From Chloroflexota bacterium (GTDB taxonomy: Bacteria; Chloroflexota; Dehalococcoidia; Lucifugimonadales; Lucifugimonadaceae): DNA of 37,300 nucleotides. Below, piece after piece: positions 1 through 7,771 of this stretch. The stretch lies in the NCBI GenBank assembly GCA_022574675.1, contig JACZRO010000007.1, forward strand, positions 1 through 37,300, read 5' to 3'. Under the pieces are notes generated by a model. It was not told where the DNA came from. It did not search any database and worked only from the letters and a program-made list of their open reading frames with translations. Position numbers and translations under genes: made by a program. The stretch's first letter is position 1. Each line of letters starts with the position of its first letter.

Positions 1-140
1 AGCAGCGCCGACAGTTCCGCCCCGACCGTCCGGGTTCGCGCCACGTGGGCCTGCAATCGTTCGGGCAGCGTCACAAGCTCTCGCTCGACGCGCTCCAACC
101 ACGACGAGAGTTCGCCAGTTTCTTCAGGAGTCTCGGCCAT
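1..140 (-). CDS. Partial N-terminus of a probable HD-domain protein
   Basis: An open frame starts with ATG at 140 and runs off the left edge of the window, giving 46 visible residues. Its ATG overlaps the TGA of the HIT gene (TGATG), so it is the last visible gene of the minus-strand operon and is probably translationally coupled. The visible part is acidic and helical, and it ends with LPERLQAHVARTRTVGAEL. In HD-type phosphohydrolases a stretch such as L.ER..HV.RT..VA..LA precedes the metal-binding HD pair, and the His in QAHV would be the first metal ligand. The HD doublet itself lies outside the window, so the family is an inference. Confidence 0.5.
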   Translation of the reverse strand, partial: MAETPEETGELSSWLERVERELVTLPERLQAHVARTRTVGAELSAL

Positions 141-484
141 CAAGCGATCGGCCCGAGCTTCCGGCCGCCGGTCATGTGCAGGTGAAGGTGGTCGACCGCC
201 TGGCCCGAGTCTGGACCCTGGTTGATCGTGAGTCGAAATCCAGAGGACTGGACGCCTCGTTCCGCGGCGATACGGTCAGCAACCAACGCCATGTGGCCGA
301 TCAACGACTCATGTGACTCATCGGCCGTCCGGAGGAACGTGATGTGCGCCACCGGCACCACCAGGACATGCTGAGGCGCTGAGGGGCTGATGTCCTCAAA
401 CGCCATCACGCGATCGTCCCGGTACACCTCCGTGCTCGGGATATCGCCGGCGACGATCTTGCAGAACAGGCAGTCTGCGGTCAT
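140..484 (-). CDS. HIT family (histidine triad) nucleotide-binding protein
   Basis: This 114-residue protein has the length and layout of bacterial HinT-type nucleotide hydrolases, which cleave AMP or GMP from phosphoramidates and related nucleotides in the cytoplasm. An N-terminal CLFC (residues 5-8) is followed by KIVAGDIPS, the usual HIT start. The histidine triad HLHLH lies at residues 99-103, with His101 and His103 in the catalytic positions, after the typical NQGPDSGQAVDHLH context. The start ATG overlaps the stop of the upstream methyltransferase (ATGA), and its own stop overlaps the next gene, so it sits in a coupled operon. The natural substrate cannot be told from the sequence; HIT proteins are often housekeeping genes placed by chance in operons. 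Confidence 0.93.
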   Translation of the reverse strand: MTADCLFCKIVAGDIPSTEVYRDDRVMAFEDISPSAPQHVLVVPVAHITFLRTADESHESLIGHMALVADRIAAERGVQSSGFRLTINQGPDSGQAVDHLHLHMTGGRKLGPIA

Positions 485-1347
485 CGGCCGACTCCCTCAG
501 CGGATTGTTTCTGGTTTCCAGGGCTATTGGATATTACGCACCAGTCCGGCCTTGACCGCCTGTGATCGACGCGCATGGCGGCGGTAGATGGAAGCATCTG
601 GGCGATCCAATCCGCAGGGTAGAAAAGCCGCCAGTTGGTGTAAACGGTCACCCGATCTTCCGCCTCTGTCAACACGGCGTACCTGTCGCACGTCAGGCGC
701 GCCGCCGAATCCACCTCGGTCGACCGCATCTCCCAGCACGGACCGTCTGAGAACAGGGAAGCGTGCTCGCCCGGCTTGCGATACGACATCTCTGGATCGG
801 GCAACTGCCCGGGCAGCTCCAGGACAAGGAGCCCACCGCCGGTCAGAAAATCAAGGTAGCGCCGAATCAACACCGCAAGTTCCGTAGCGGGGAAGTCGGA
901 GCACTGGCCGGACAGCAACTGGATCAGGTCAAACTTGCGGCCCGGGTCGTAGGTCTCGATATCGGCCTCAACGAAACCGATTTCGCCGCCAAGGCGCCGG
1001 TTTGCTTTCTCAACCGCCCGGTCGATCGCCGGTCCGCCGACATCCACACCGATCACGTCGCAGCCAGTCCAGGCAAGCGCGATGGCGTGCCGGCCGGCGC
1101 CGCACGCGAGGTCCAGGACGGAAGGCGGGTTGTCACCACCTGCGTTACGGCCCCAATGGCTCCAGATGTCCAGAATGCGGGACACGTCAGGTTCCGGCGG
1201 CCCCCACCACTGGGCGTCCTCGTCCGTGACGCGGACGAATCGGCGCGCAAAGCCCGCGTCGCCCCACGGGAATCTGCGTTCCCAGGCCCCGTCAGTGCAG
1301 GCCTGTAGTGCGGTAGAAAGACGTCCCTGGATCAGGCGATCGTCCAA
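481..1347 (-). CDS. Class I SAM-dependent methyltransferase
   Basis: This cytoplasmic protein of about 288 residues carries the SAM-binding motif I VLDLACGAGRHAIALA about 80 residues in, followed by an acidic motif II (VIGVDVG) and the motif around FVEADIETY. This is the Methyltransf_25/11 fold. The frame is open further upstream into the preceding dehydrogenase gene, but that part is only a shadow of it. I place the start at TTG 1347, nine bases after an AAGGG ribosome-binding sequence and 16 bases after the dehydrogenase stop. Its stop overlaps the HIT start. The methyl acceptor is unknown. The C-terminal half contains MEMRS/YTNWRLFYPADW-type segments common in small-molecule methyltransferases. 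The last residues are polar and look unstructured. Confidence 0.85.
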   Translation of the reverse strand: MDDRLIQGRLSTALQACTDGAWERRFPWGDAGFARRFVRVTDEDAQWWGPPEPDVSRILDIWSHWGRNAGGDNPPSVLDLACGAGRHAIALAWTGCDVIGVDVGGPAIDRAVEKANRRLGGEIGFVEADIETYDPGRKFDLIQLLSGQCSDFPATELAVLIRRYLDFLTGGGLLVLELPGQLPDPEMSYRKPGEHASLFSDGPCWEMRSTEVDSAARLTCDRYAVLTEAEDRVTVYTNWRLFYPADWIAQMLPSTAAMRVDHRRSRPDWCVISNSPGNQKQSAEGVGR

Positions 1348-1363
1348 TTCCGACTGCCCTTTT

Positions 1364-2494
1364 TTACAGGCCGACCGACCTGGCCAGGGTCTCCTGGTGC
1401 AGCTTCGTGTCGCCAAAGGCGAGCCGTTGCCCGGTCGACCGCCGTGTCCACAGGTGCAGGTCGTACTCGTGCGTGAAACCGATGGCGCCATGGCACTGGT
1501 GGGCTGTTGCGCAGATCCGCGGGTACGCCTCGCTCAGGTACGCCTTGGCGAGCGCGACCTGGCGCGTCGCGTCCAGTCCCTCTCCCAGGAACCAGGCCGC
1601 CTGTCGGGCGAGCTGGCGGCCGGCCTGGACCTCGATCGCCATGTCTGCGGCGTGGTGCTGGATGGCCTGGAAGCTCCCGATCGGCCGTCCGAACTGGACC
1701 CGGTTCTGCACATAATCGACGGTGTTGTCCAGCAACTTCTGACCGGCGCCGGCCATCTCGGCGCACTTGCCGGCGGCGCCGTACTGGAACAATTTTTCAA
1801 GGATCGGCCAACCGCCGTTCACCTCGCCAAGCACGGCGCCTTTGGGCACCGAGACTTCGCCGAAGCTCATGACCGACATCCGGTCCGAGCCGGTCGTCTT
1901 GAGCTCGCGTGATTCGACGTTTGAGTTGTCGTTCTCGACAAGGAATAGCGTGATGCCGCTCTTCGGGTCTTCTCCCGTTCGGGCCGCCACGATCAACATG
2001 TCCGACGCCGCGCCGTCCTGTACGAAGCGCTTCTCGCCGTTGAGAATCCAGCCATCGTCCGTCTGCGTGGCCGTCATCTCGGAAACGGACTCGGGGGCCC
2101 ATGCTGCGGCCTTCTCGTGAAAAGCCAGCGCCATCTTGAGCTTGCCCGTGGCGAGCTTCGCGAGGAGTTCGGTCTTCTGCTCGTCTGATCCGGCCAGCTT
2201 CAGGGCTTCCGCGCCGATAACAGCGGTCGAGAAGAACGGGCCCGGCAGCATCGCCGCGCCGGTCTCCTCCAGCAGCACCGCCAGTTCAGAAAACGTCATT
2301 CCGGCCCCGCCGTACTCCTCCGGCACCGTGAGCCCGAGCCAACCGAGCTCTGCGATCTGGTCCCACAACTCTTCCGTGTGGCCAACCTCGTCTTCTTCCA
2401 TCGCGCGCACGTACTGCGTGTCGCAGTTCTCCTCCAGAAACTCTCGGGCGGAATTGCGGATCAGTTGCTGCGTCTCAGAGAGGCCGATGTCCAA
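1364..2494 (-). CDS. Acyl-CoA dehydrogenase, divergent FadE28-like subunit
   Basis: This 376-residue protein has the acyl-CoA dehydrogenase fold: an N-terminal helical domain with GWLGLTVPEEYGG, a middle beta domain (DGWILNGEKRFVQDG) and a C-terminal helical domain with NRVQFGRPIGSFQAIQHHAAD and CHGAIGFTHEYDLHLW. The spacing and the NRVQFGRPI...FQAIQHHAADM region resemble the FadE28-type partner of actinobacterial heterotetrameric steroid/CoA dehydrogenases, as recalled, not searched. It differs clearly from the two dehydrogenases encoded upstream. The start is TTG 2494, with GGAG nine bases upstream. It follows the previous dehydrogenase after 86 bases in the same operon. A likely role is FAD-dependent alpha,beta-dehydrogenation of a branched or cyclic acyl-CoA, perhaps as a hetero-oligomer with one or both neighbours. 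The substrate is unknown. Confidence 0.9.
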   Translation of the reverse strand: MDIGLSETQQLIRNSAREFLEENCDTQYVRAMEEDEVGHTEELWDQIAELGWLGLTVPEEYGGAGMTFSELAVLLEETGAAMLPGPFFSTAVIGAEALKLAGSDEQKTELLAKLATGKLKMALAFHEKAAAWAPESVSEMTATQTDDGWILNGEKRFVQDGAASDMLIVAARTGEDPKSGITLFLVENDNSNVESRELKTTGSDRMSVMSFGEVSVPKGAVLGEVNGGWPILEKLFQYGAAGKCAEMAGAGQKLLDNTVDYVQNRVQFGRPIGSFQAIQHHAADMAIEVQAGRQLARQAAWFLGEGLDATRQVALAKAYLSEAYPRICATAHQCHGAIGFTHEYDLHLWTRRSTGQRLAFGDTKLHQETLARSVGL

Positions 2495-2580
2495 GTTCAG
2501 TTACTCCAGTTGTCTAAGCCAGTTGTGTGCCGGGCGGGCGCGGGTCACCGCCAGGCGTGTCCGGTGTCTGGTCCAGTCAA

Positions 2581-3756
2581 TTAGCCTCGCGGCAGTCCCA
2601 GGCCGCGCGTGGCGATGATTCCCTTGTTGATCTCTGTCGTACCTGCGGCGATTGTGCTCGACAACGCCGTAAGTTGCATCTTCGGGTATTTCCCGTCGAT
2701 CGGGGCGAACTCCGAGCCGGGGCCGAGCATCCCGTACATTCCGCCCAGTTCTGTACCGAACTTTGCGAGCTTCTGCATGAGTTGCGTTCCCAGTATCTTG
2801 GACGCTGACGCTTCTTTATTGGGCACCTGTCCGACCGACTGCATCCAGGCGACTTCGTAAGCCACCAGCCGGGCGCACTCGATATCGACGTCGAGTTCCG
2901 CGAACCGGTTGCGTACAAGTGAATCTTCGGCCACGGGCCGGCCGTCAGCGCCGATCTGCTCTTTAGCAAACCGCGCCAGCTCACCCAGGATCCGCCGGCC
3001 GTTGGCGGAGTACTGAACGCCCGAGCGCTCGAAATCAAGGAGCGTGGCGCCGATGTACCAGCCCCGGTCGCGCTCACCGACGAGCGCGTCTTTCGGGAGT
3101 TGCACGTCTTCAAATATCGTCTGGTTGAAGTGGTGGTCGCCCGCCATGTTGACGATCGGCCGGACCTCGATTCCCGGGGTCCGCATATCGGCGACGAAGA
3201 AGCTGATACCGCGATGCTTCGGCGCGTCCTGGTTGGTGCGGCCCAGGAAAAAAATCCAGTCAGCGCGGTGGGCGTTGGACGTCCAGATCTTGCTGCCGTT
3301 CACCACCCAGCCGTCGTCCGTCTCGTCGACGCGGAGCTGGAGTGATGCAAGGTCGGACCCGGAGTCCGGTTCGGAATAGCCCTGGCACCATTCGACCTCG
3401 CCGCGCGCGACCGGCGGCAACAATGTTCGGCGCTGTTCCTCGGACCCGTGGATCATCAGCGTCGGTCCGAGCATCTTTATCGCCGAGCCATCGATCCCGG
3501 GGCAGCGGGCGTAAGCCATCTCCTCGTTGAAGACGACCTGCTTCATGAACGATGCGCCGCCGCCGCCGTACTCTGGCGGCCACGCCAGCGTCAGCCAGCC
3601 CTTGCCCGCCAGCTTGGTGCGCATCTCCCGGTTGAGCCGCCAACCCTCTTCGCTATCCTCGTTTATGCCGTTCCAGCCGTCGGGGAGTTGCTCGCCGAGC
3701 CATCCTCGGACCTCGCTACGAAACTCTTCTTCCTCGGCGGTGAAGGCGTATCTCAT
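2581..3756 (-). CDS. Acyl-CoA dehydrogenase, FadE29-like, copy B
   Basis: This 391-residue acyl-CoA dehydrogenase starts with MRYAFTAEEEEFRSEVR. It contains the FAD/substrate segment WCQGYSEPDSGSDLASLQ, the beta-domain VVNGSKIWTSNAHRADWI and the C-terminal AAGTTEINKGIIATRGLGL, where family members bind FAD at the dimer interface. It is very similar along its whole length to the protein encoded just upstream at 3876-5048, so the two look like a tandem duplication that has diverged mainly in the N-terminal and 270-290 regions. The long form ending in GLGLPRG matches the FadE29 type. ATG 3756 is a good start. It probably forms an oligomer with its paralogue or with the divergent dehydrogenase downstream. 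Its acyl-CoA substrate cannot be read from the sequence. Confidence 0.93.
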   Translation of the reverse strand: MRYAFTAEEEEFRSEVRGWLGEQLPDGWNGINEDSEEGWRLNREMRTKLAGKGWLTLAWPPEYGGGGASFMKQVVFNEEMAYARCPGIDGSAIKMLGPTLMIHGSEEQRRTLLPPVARGEVEWCQGYSEPDSGSDLASLQLRVDETDDGWVVNGSKIWTSNAHRADWIFFLGRTNQDAPKHRGISFFVADMRTPGIEVRPIVNMAGDHHFNQTIFEDVQLPKDALVGERDRGWYIGATLLDFERSGVQYSANGRRILGELARFAKEQIGADGRPVAEDSLVRNRFAELDVDIECARLVAYEVAWMQSVGQVPNKEASASKILGTQLMQKLAKFGTELGGMYGMLGPGSEFAPIDGKYPKMQLTALSSTIAAGTTEINKGIIATRGLGLPRG

Positions 3757-3875
3757 TCAGCCCTCCAGGGGCCAGTGTATGAGGGAGCGGCGACTAAGAC
3801 CCGGGGGCCTCCGAAAACACAGCGACAATACGACGGTCCCATCGACGACAGACGAACGCACCGCCTGGTGGCAGG

Positions 3876-5048
3876 CTAACCGCGGGGCAGCCCCAGGCCG
3901 CGGGTGGCGATGATGTTTTTCTGGATCTCGGTCGTACCGGCGAAGATGGTATATGCCACGACCGACATCTCCATCTGCGGGTACTTGCCGTCGATCGGGG
4001 CGAACTCGGAGCCCGGACCGAGCATCCCGTACATGCCGGCAAGCTCGGTCCCGAATCGGGCCAGCTTCTGGGTCAACGTCGTCCCGAGGACCTTGGCCGC
4101 GGAGGCCTCCTTGTTCGGTATCTGACCCACTGACTGCATCCAGGCGACCTCATACGCGACAAGCCGGGCGCATTCGATGTCAACGTCCAGTTCGGCGAAC
4201 TTGCGACGGACCTCCGGGTCCTCGGCAAGCGGGCGGCCGTCTGGGCCCGGGGTGCTCTTGGCGAAAGCCAGCAACTCTGTGAAAGTGCGCCTGCCGCCCG
4301 CCGGGTACTGCACGCCGGACCGCTCGAAGTCCAGCAGCGTGGCGGCGATGTACCAACCGCGGTCTCGTTCACCGATCAGGGCGTCCTTCGGGATACGGAC
4401 GTCCTCGAATATGGTCTGGTTGAAATGGTGCTCGCCGGCCATGTTGATGATCGGGCGGACCTCGATGCCCGGGGTGTGCCTGTCTGCGATGAAGAAACTA
4501 ATGCCCCGGTGTTTCGGTGCGTCCGGGTTGGTACGGCCAAGGAAAAATATCCAGTCGGCGCGATGGGCCTGCGAGGTCCAGATCTTTGATCCATTGACCA
4601 CCCAGCCGTCGTCGGTCTCTTCCACCTTCAATTGGAGCGACGCAAGGTCTGATCCAGAGTCCGGCTCGGAGTAGCCCTGGCACCACTGCACCTCGCCGCG
4701 TGCGATCGGCGGCAGCAGGCGGCGTTTCTGTTCCTCTGTGCCGTGCACCATGAGGGTCGGGCCGAGCATCTTGATGCCGAACCCGTCAACGCCGGGCGCC
4801 TGCTGGTAAGTCATCTCCTCGTTGAAGACGACTTGCTTCATGAACGATGCGCCCTGGCCTCCATATTCGGTCGGCCACGCCAGTGTCAGCCAGCCTTTGT
4901 CGGCCAGCTTCTTGCGCATCTCCAGATTGAACGCCCAGCCTTCATCGGTACCGTCATCACCGTCCCAGCTGTCCGGGAGCTGCTCCGTGAGCCAGGTACG
5001 TACCTCCTGGCGGAACTCTTCTTCCTCGACGGTGAACGTGTACCTCAT
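3876..5048 (-). CDS. Acyl-CoA dehydrogenase, FadE29-like, copy A
   Basis: This 390-residue acyl-CoA dehydrogenase is the first of the three in the operon. It shows WCQGYSEPDSGSDLASLQ, VVNGSKIWTSQAHRADWI, the MAGEHHFNQTIFEDVRIP segment and the C-terminal FAGTTEIQKNIIATRGLGL. The ATG at 5048 follows a strong GGAGGAG ribosome-binding site. The gene lies 58 bases after the Lrp-like effector-domain gene and 119 bases before its paralogue, and both probably share the promoter at 5455-5483. Two close paralogues plus one divergent member suggest alternative hetero-oligomers or two substrate ranges in acyl-CoA degradation. That is an inference from gene order. Confidence 0.93.
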   Translation of the reverse strand: MRYTFTVEEEEFRQEVRTWLTEQLPDSWDGDDGTDEGWAFNLEMRKKLADKGWLTLAWPTEYGGQGASFMKQVVFNEEMTYQQAPGVDGFGIKMLGPTLMVHGTEEQKRRLLPPIARGEVQWCQGYSEPDSGSDLASLQLKVEETDDGWVVNGSKIWTSQAHRADWIFFLGRTNPDAPKHRGISFFIADRHTPGIEVRPIINMAGEHHFNQTIFEDVRIPKDALIGERDRGWYIAATLLDFERSGVQYPAGGRRTFTELLAFAKSTPGPDGRPLAEDPEVRRKFAELDVDIECARLVAYEVAWMQSVGQIPNKEASAAKVLGTTLTQKLARFGTELAGMYGMLGPGSEFAPIDGKYPQMEMSVVAYTIFAGTTEIQKNIIATRGLGLPRG

Positions 5049-5106
5049 CGGCGTCTCCTCCTATCGGGCGTGTGTCCGGAGTCCCCGGATTATCTGGGCG
5101 TCTCGC

Positions 5107-5343
5107 TTACGGCCCGACGGCCAGGCACGACACTGTCTTTACGATGCCCGGCACGTTGTGCATTCCTTCGCTTACCAGATTGCCGAGCGTCGGCAAATCT
5201 TCGGCCTCAGCGATCGCAATGATGTCGTACGGGCCTGTCACGACGTCGACGCTTTTCATCTCGGAGACCAACCGGAGAGCAGCGCTGACTTCCGTGGTCT
5301 TTCCGACGACCGTTTCGATCAAGATGTATGCCCTGGTGGTCAT
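5107..5343 (-). CDS. Stand-alone Lrp/AsnC effector-binding (RAM) domain protein
   Basis: This 78-residue protein consists only of the alpha-beta effector domain of the Lrp/AsnC family, without the DNA-binding helix-turn-helix. It has the usual layout: MTTRAYILIET first strand, EVSAALRLVSEMKSVDVVTG, then the conserved GPYDIIAIAEAED and GNLVSEGMHNVPGIVKTVSCL. Such single-domain proteins form dimers or higher oligomers and bind amino acids or other small ligands. ATG 5343 is preceded by AAGG. It is the first gene after the operon promoter and lies 58 bases before the first acyl-CoA dehydrogenase. A role in sensing an intermediate of the acyl-CoA pathway, or partnering with a full-length Lrp protein encoded elsewhere, is speculation. 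Confidence 0.88.
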   Translation of the reverse strand: MTTRAYILIETVVGKTTEVSAALRLVSEMKSVDVVTGPYDIIAIAEAEDLPTLGNLVSEGMHNVPGIVKTVSCLAVGP

Positions 5344-5454
5344 CAGGCGCCTTTCGTGCTGTGCCCGGCCGGTCGATCATGTCCCGGCGGAGTCACCAGC
5401 GTTCCAGATCAGCCATGCAACACGATCCGGAAAAACCCGTTGCGGCAGGTTCGC

Positions 5455-5483
5455 ATGGTATTGCCGCCCCAGAGGGGTGTCAA
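5455..5483 (-). promoter_or_regulatory. Sigma-70-like promoter of the acyl-CoA dehydrogenase operon
   Basis: On the minus strand TTGACA (5483-5478) is separated by exactly 17 bases from TACCAT (5460-5455). Transcription would start near 5448, about 105 bases before the Lrp-domain start. The spacer begins with CCCCTCTGGGG, a short palindrome that could be a binding site. No other promoter of similar quality was seen upstream of the operon. Confidence 0.6.
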
Positions 5484-5606
5484 CGCGAAGCGCCGCCCCC
5501 AAGAAACGCCTGAATTGTCCGGAAGCCCGGAATAAATAGCGGCAGGGTGCGGCGCTGTGAAATCGTCGGCGGCCGGAAGCGGCCCCGGTAAAGCGGCTTG
5601 AGGTGG

Positions 5607-6077
5607 CTAGAAAGCTATCTCGTTCCGGCGGGCCGGGCCGCTGAAGTTCTGCGGTGGCCGGGGTGATGGGCGTAGCGCGGGCGGCACGTACGGAACGTAC
5701 CCACGCGATCCGCCAGCGCGATCGCCAGCCACCCGGGTCACGCGTTCCGGAGTGGAGGGAGCGCGTGCTGACGGTATCCCGTTGCGGACCGTGGGCGGTT
5801 GCGGCGCGGCCGGTTGGAGTGAGTATGCGGGCGCCGGTTGGCGCTCCGCCGTCGGCCCGGAATACCGGAACCCGGCCTGTTCTGCGATTAGTGACAGGAG
5901 AGTGCCTGACGCCCCGCGTGGCCGGTAAACGCCGGTCTCCCACTCACTGACGGTCTGCTGGCGCACACCAAGGTAGTTGGCGAAGACGCTCTGAGATACA
6001 TCCAGGAACAGCCGCAGTGCACGAATGCTATCGGAGTCCCAGCTATGCCTCGGGTGGCCCGGTTGTCGCATGTCCAT
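5607..6077 (-). CDS. XRE-family transcriptional regulator with a disordered tail
   Basis: This protein of about 156 residues has an N-terminal Cro/CI-type helix-turn-helix: DSIRALRLFLDVSQ, SVFANYLGVRQQTVSEWETG and a third helix ending in LLSLIAEQAGF, within roughly residues 16-70. The remaining 85 residues are rich in Pro, Ala, Arg and Ser and look unstructured, ending in PARRNEIAF. I use ATG 6077; an in-frame GTG three codons upstream is possible, and neither has a clear ribosome-binding site. A perfect 12-base palindrome lies 55 bases upstream and is a candidate operator for autoregulation. No partner toxin gene of a toxin-antitoxin pair is visible. Its targets are unknown. Confidence 0.8.
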   Translation of the reverse strand: MDMRQPGHPRHSWDSDSIRALRLFLDVSQSVFANYLGVRQQTVSEWETGVYRPRGASGTLLSLIAEQAGFRYSGPTAERQPAPAYSLQPAAPQPPTVRNGIPSARAPSTPERVTRVAGDRAGGSRGYVPYVPPALRPSPRPPQNFSGPARRNEIAF

Positions 6078-6131
6078 GGAGCACACGGTAAACAGAGCGG
6101 GCGTCCATACCCTAGCGGTAATCGAAACCTG

Positions 6132-6143
6132 TTCCCGCGGGAA
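6132..6143. promoter_or_regulatory. Perfect palindrome upstream of the XRE gene, candidate operator
   Basis: TTCCCGCGGGAA is a perfect 12-base palindrome 55 bases upstream of the XRE start and also downstream of the M16 gene. XRE regulators commonly bind such short symmetric sites near their own promoter. The assignment rests on symmetry and position only. Confidence 0.35.
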
Positions 6144-6188
6144 TTAACATCCCGACGACACGCCCGGAAGACAGGCCACGGCAATAGA

Positions 6189-6205
6189 CCGGGCGACCTG
6201 CCCGG
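6189..6205 (-). terminator. Hairpin after the M16 peptidase gene, likely terminator
   Basis: CCGGGC and GCCCGG form a 6-bp stem with a 5-base loop, starting three bases after the peptidase stop. On the minus strand it is followed by TCTATTG, which is only weakly U-rich. It may terminate the peptidase transcript before the XRE gene. Confidence 0.4.
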
Positions 6206-6208
6206 CGG

Positions 6209-7498
6209 TCAGAGCGTCAACAGTGGCTCGAACTCGTCTTCTGAATCAAAAGGCCCAACGATCGCGAGCACGAGCTTCTTTTCGTCAATAATGCGGTTTG
6301 CGATCGCCTTTAACTGATCGATCTCTACAGCTTCGTACTCGGCGATAACTTCGTCGACCGCCTTCACCTCGCCGAGCAGCAACTCCTGGGAGCCGATAGA
6401 GCCGGCTACGGCCCGGCTTTCCTCCATCCGCATCAAGATCCGGCCCTTGGTCAGTTCCTTTGATTTTTTGAACTCATCTTCCGTCACGCCGTCGCGGAGC
6501 TTGACCACCTCGTCGATGATCACCTTGATCGCTTCCGTGGCGCGCTTTGGGTCCACTCCGGACGAGATCTGGAACGAACCCGCATCTTTGTAATGAGCGG
6601 GACCGGCGTGGATCGAGTACGCAAGACCACGCTTCTCGCGCACCTCTTCAAACAGGCGGCTGCTCATCGAACCGCCAAATATCGTGGAAAGCAAGCGGAG
6701 CGCGTAGCGATCGTCATCATCGGCCGGAATCCCGTGCAGGCCGAGCGACAGGTGGGCCTGCTCCGTCTCCCTGTGTTGCAGACGCACGATCGGTCCATTC
6801 AAGTTGTCTATAAACGGGAACATGGACGCCGGCTCGCCCGAGTGGAAATCGCCTATCAACTCGGCGACGTCAGCGACCACGCGGTCGTGTGACAGGGCGC
6901 CGGCCACCGAAACGACCGTGTTGCTGGCGACGTACTGGCCGTGATGGTATTCCTTGAGCGATTCGCCGCTGAGCGCTTCAACCGACTCGATGCTGCCCGC
7001 GATGTCCCGTCCGAGCGGCTGGGACGGGAACAACAGGTCGTCCAGCATCATTTCCACGGTCCCTTCCGGGGAGTCGTGCGTGGCCCTGATCTCTTCGAAG
7101 ACGACCTTTTTCTCTTTTTCTATGTCCTCTTCCCTGAACAACGGGTCCCGCACCATGTCCAGGAGAACGTCCAGGCCCACCTGGTAGTGGGGGAGTGCGA
7201 TCTTGCACCAGTAGCCCGTGGCCTCCCGGTCCGTGTAGGCGTTCAGGATCCCGCCGACACCTTCCACCGCCTCAGAGATCTCGCGCGGGGTCGGACGCTT
7301 TCCGGTGCCTTTGAACAGCAGGTGCTCGAAGAGATGCGACGAACCGGCAAGCTCGTCCGTCTCGTAACGCGAGCCGGCCCCGAAAAGGACCTGGATGCTC
7401 ACGGCGCCGGTGTGCGGCATGTTGCTGGTCAGCACGCGTACACCGGAATCGAGAACGGTGCGTTCAAACGGCGGTGGTGTGGACCCGGCTTCTGGCAT
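6209..7498 (-). CDS. M16 family zinc metallopeptidase
   Basis: This 429-residue protein has the inverted zinc motif HLFEH (His55, Glu58, His59) in the context GSSHLFEHLLFKGT. The downstream segment KVVFEEIRATHDSPEGTVE supplies the third zinc ligand region. The C-terminal half carries the R/Y signature region EVREKRGLAYSIHAG that helps bind the substrate carbonyl in M16 enzymes. The length fits the two-domain subunit of the mitochondrial-processing-peptidase-like M16B group. I chose ATG 7498 because GGGAG lies five bases upstream; the frame is open 13 codons further. No signal peptide or membrane segment is seen, so it is probably cytoplasmic. In many bacteria this gene lies near pnp or ribosomal genes, but here it stands alone with its own promoter. 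Confidence 0.93.
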   Translation of the reverse strand: MPEAGSTPPPFERTVLDSGVRVLTSNMPHTGAVSIQVLFGAGSRYETDELAGSSHLFEHLLFKGTGKRPTPREISEAVEGVGGILNAYTDREATGYWCKIALPHYQVGLDVLLDMVRDPLFREEDIEKEKKVVFEEIRATHDSPEGTVEMMLDDLLFPSQPLGRDIAGSIESVEALSGESLKEYHHGQYVASNTVVSVAGALSHDRVVADVAELIGDFHSGEPASMFPFIDNLNGPIVRLQHRETEQAHLSLGLHGIPADDDDRYALRLLSTIFGGSMSSRLFEEVREKRGLAYSIHAGPAHYKDAGSFQISSGVDPKRATEAIKVIIDEVVKLRDGVTEDEFKKSKELTKGRILMRMEESRAVAGSIGSQELLLGEVKAVDEVIAEYEAVEIDQLKAIANRIIDEKKLVLAIVGPFDSEDEFEPLLTL

Positions 7499-7582
7499 CA
7501 AGGCTCCCGTCTGAGGTTGAAGCGGGCGTTGTGCCAACCCGCGATACGAGGGATCAGGTCCGGCGGCAGCCGGTGAGATCTA

Positions 7583-7611
7583 ACGTTATGCCCGGGTGCG
7601 ACGCGGGTCAA
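7583..7611 (-). promoter_or_regulatory. Promoter of the M16 peptidase gene
   Basis: On the minus strand TTGACC (7611-7606) and TAACGT (7588-7583) are separated by 17 bases. The expected start site near 7576 leaves a leader of about 78 bases before ATG 7498. Both hexamers match the sigma-70 consensus partially. Confidence 0.5.
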
Positions 7612-7771
7612 TGGACGGGGCCTCTGACGGTCTCGATGCGGGTTACGAAAGTACGTCCGCGACAACGCGTTTCACGTAGAACCCCAACAGAGACGCGCCG
7701 GTCCGCAATGCCCCGAACACGACCCCCGAGCGCGTTTTTTATGGGTCCGTGCGCCCGTAAAATCGATCGCC

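Noticed and set aside
1348-1491. Upstream extension of the methyltransferase frame to ATG 1491
   Set aside because: It reads through the end of the acyl-CoA dehydrogenase gene in another frame, and a TTG start with a ribosome-binding site exists at 1347.
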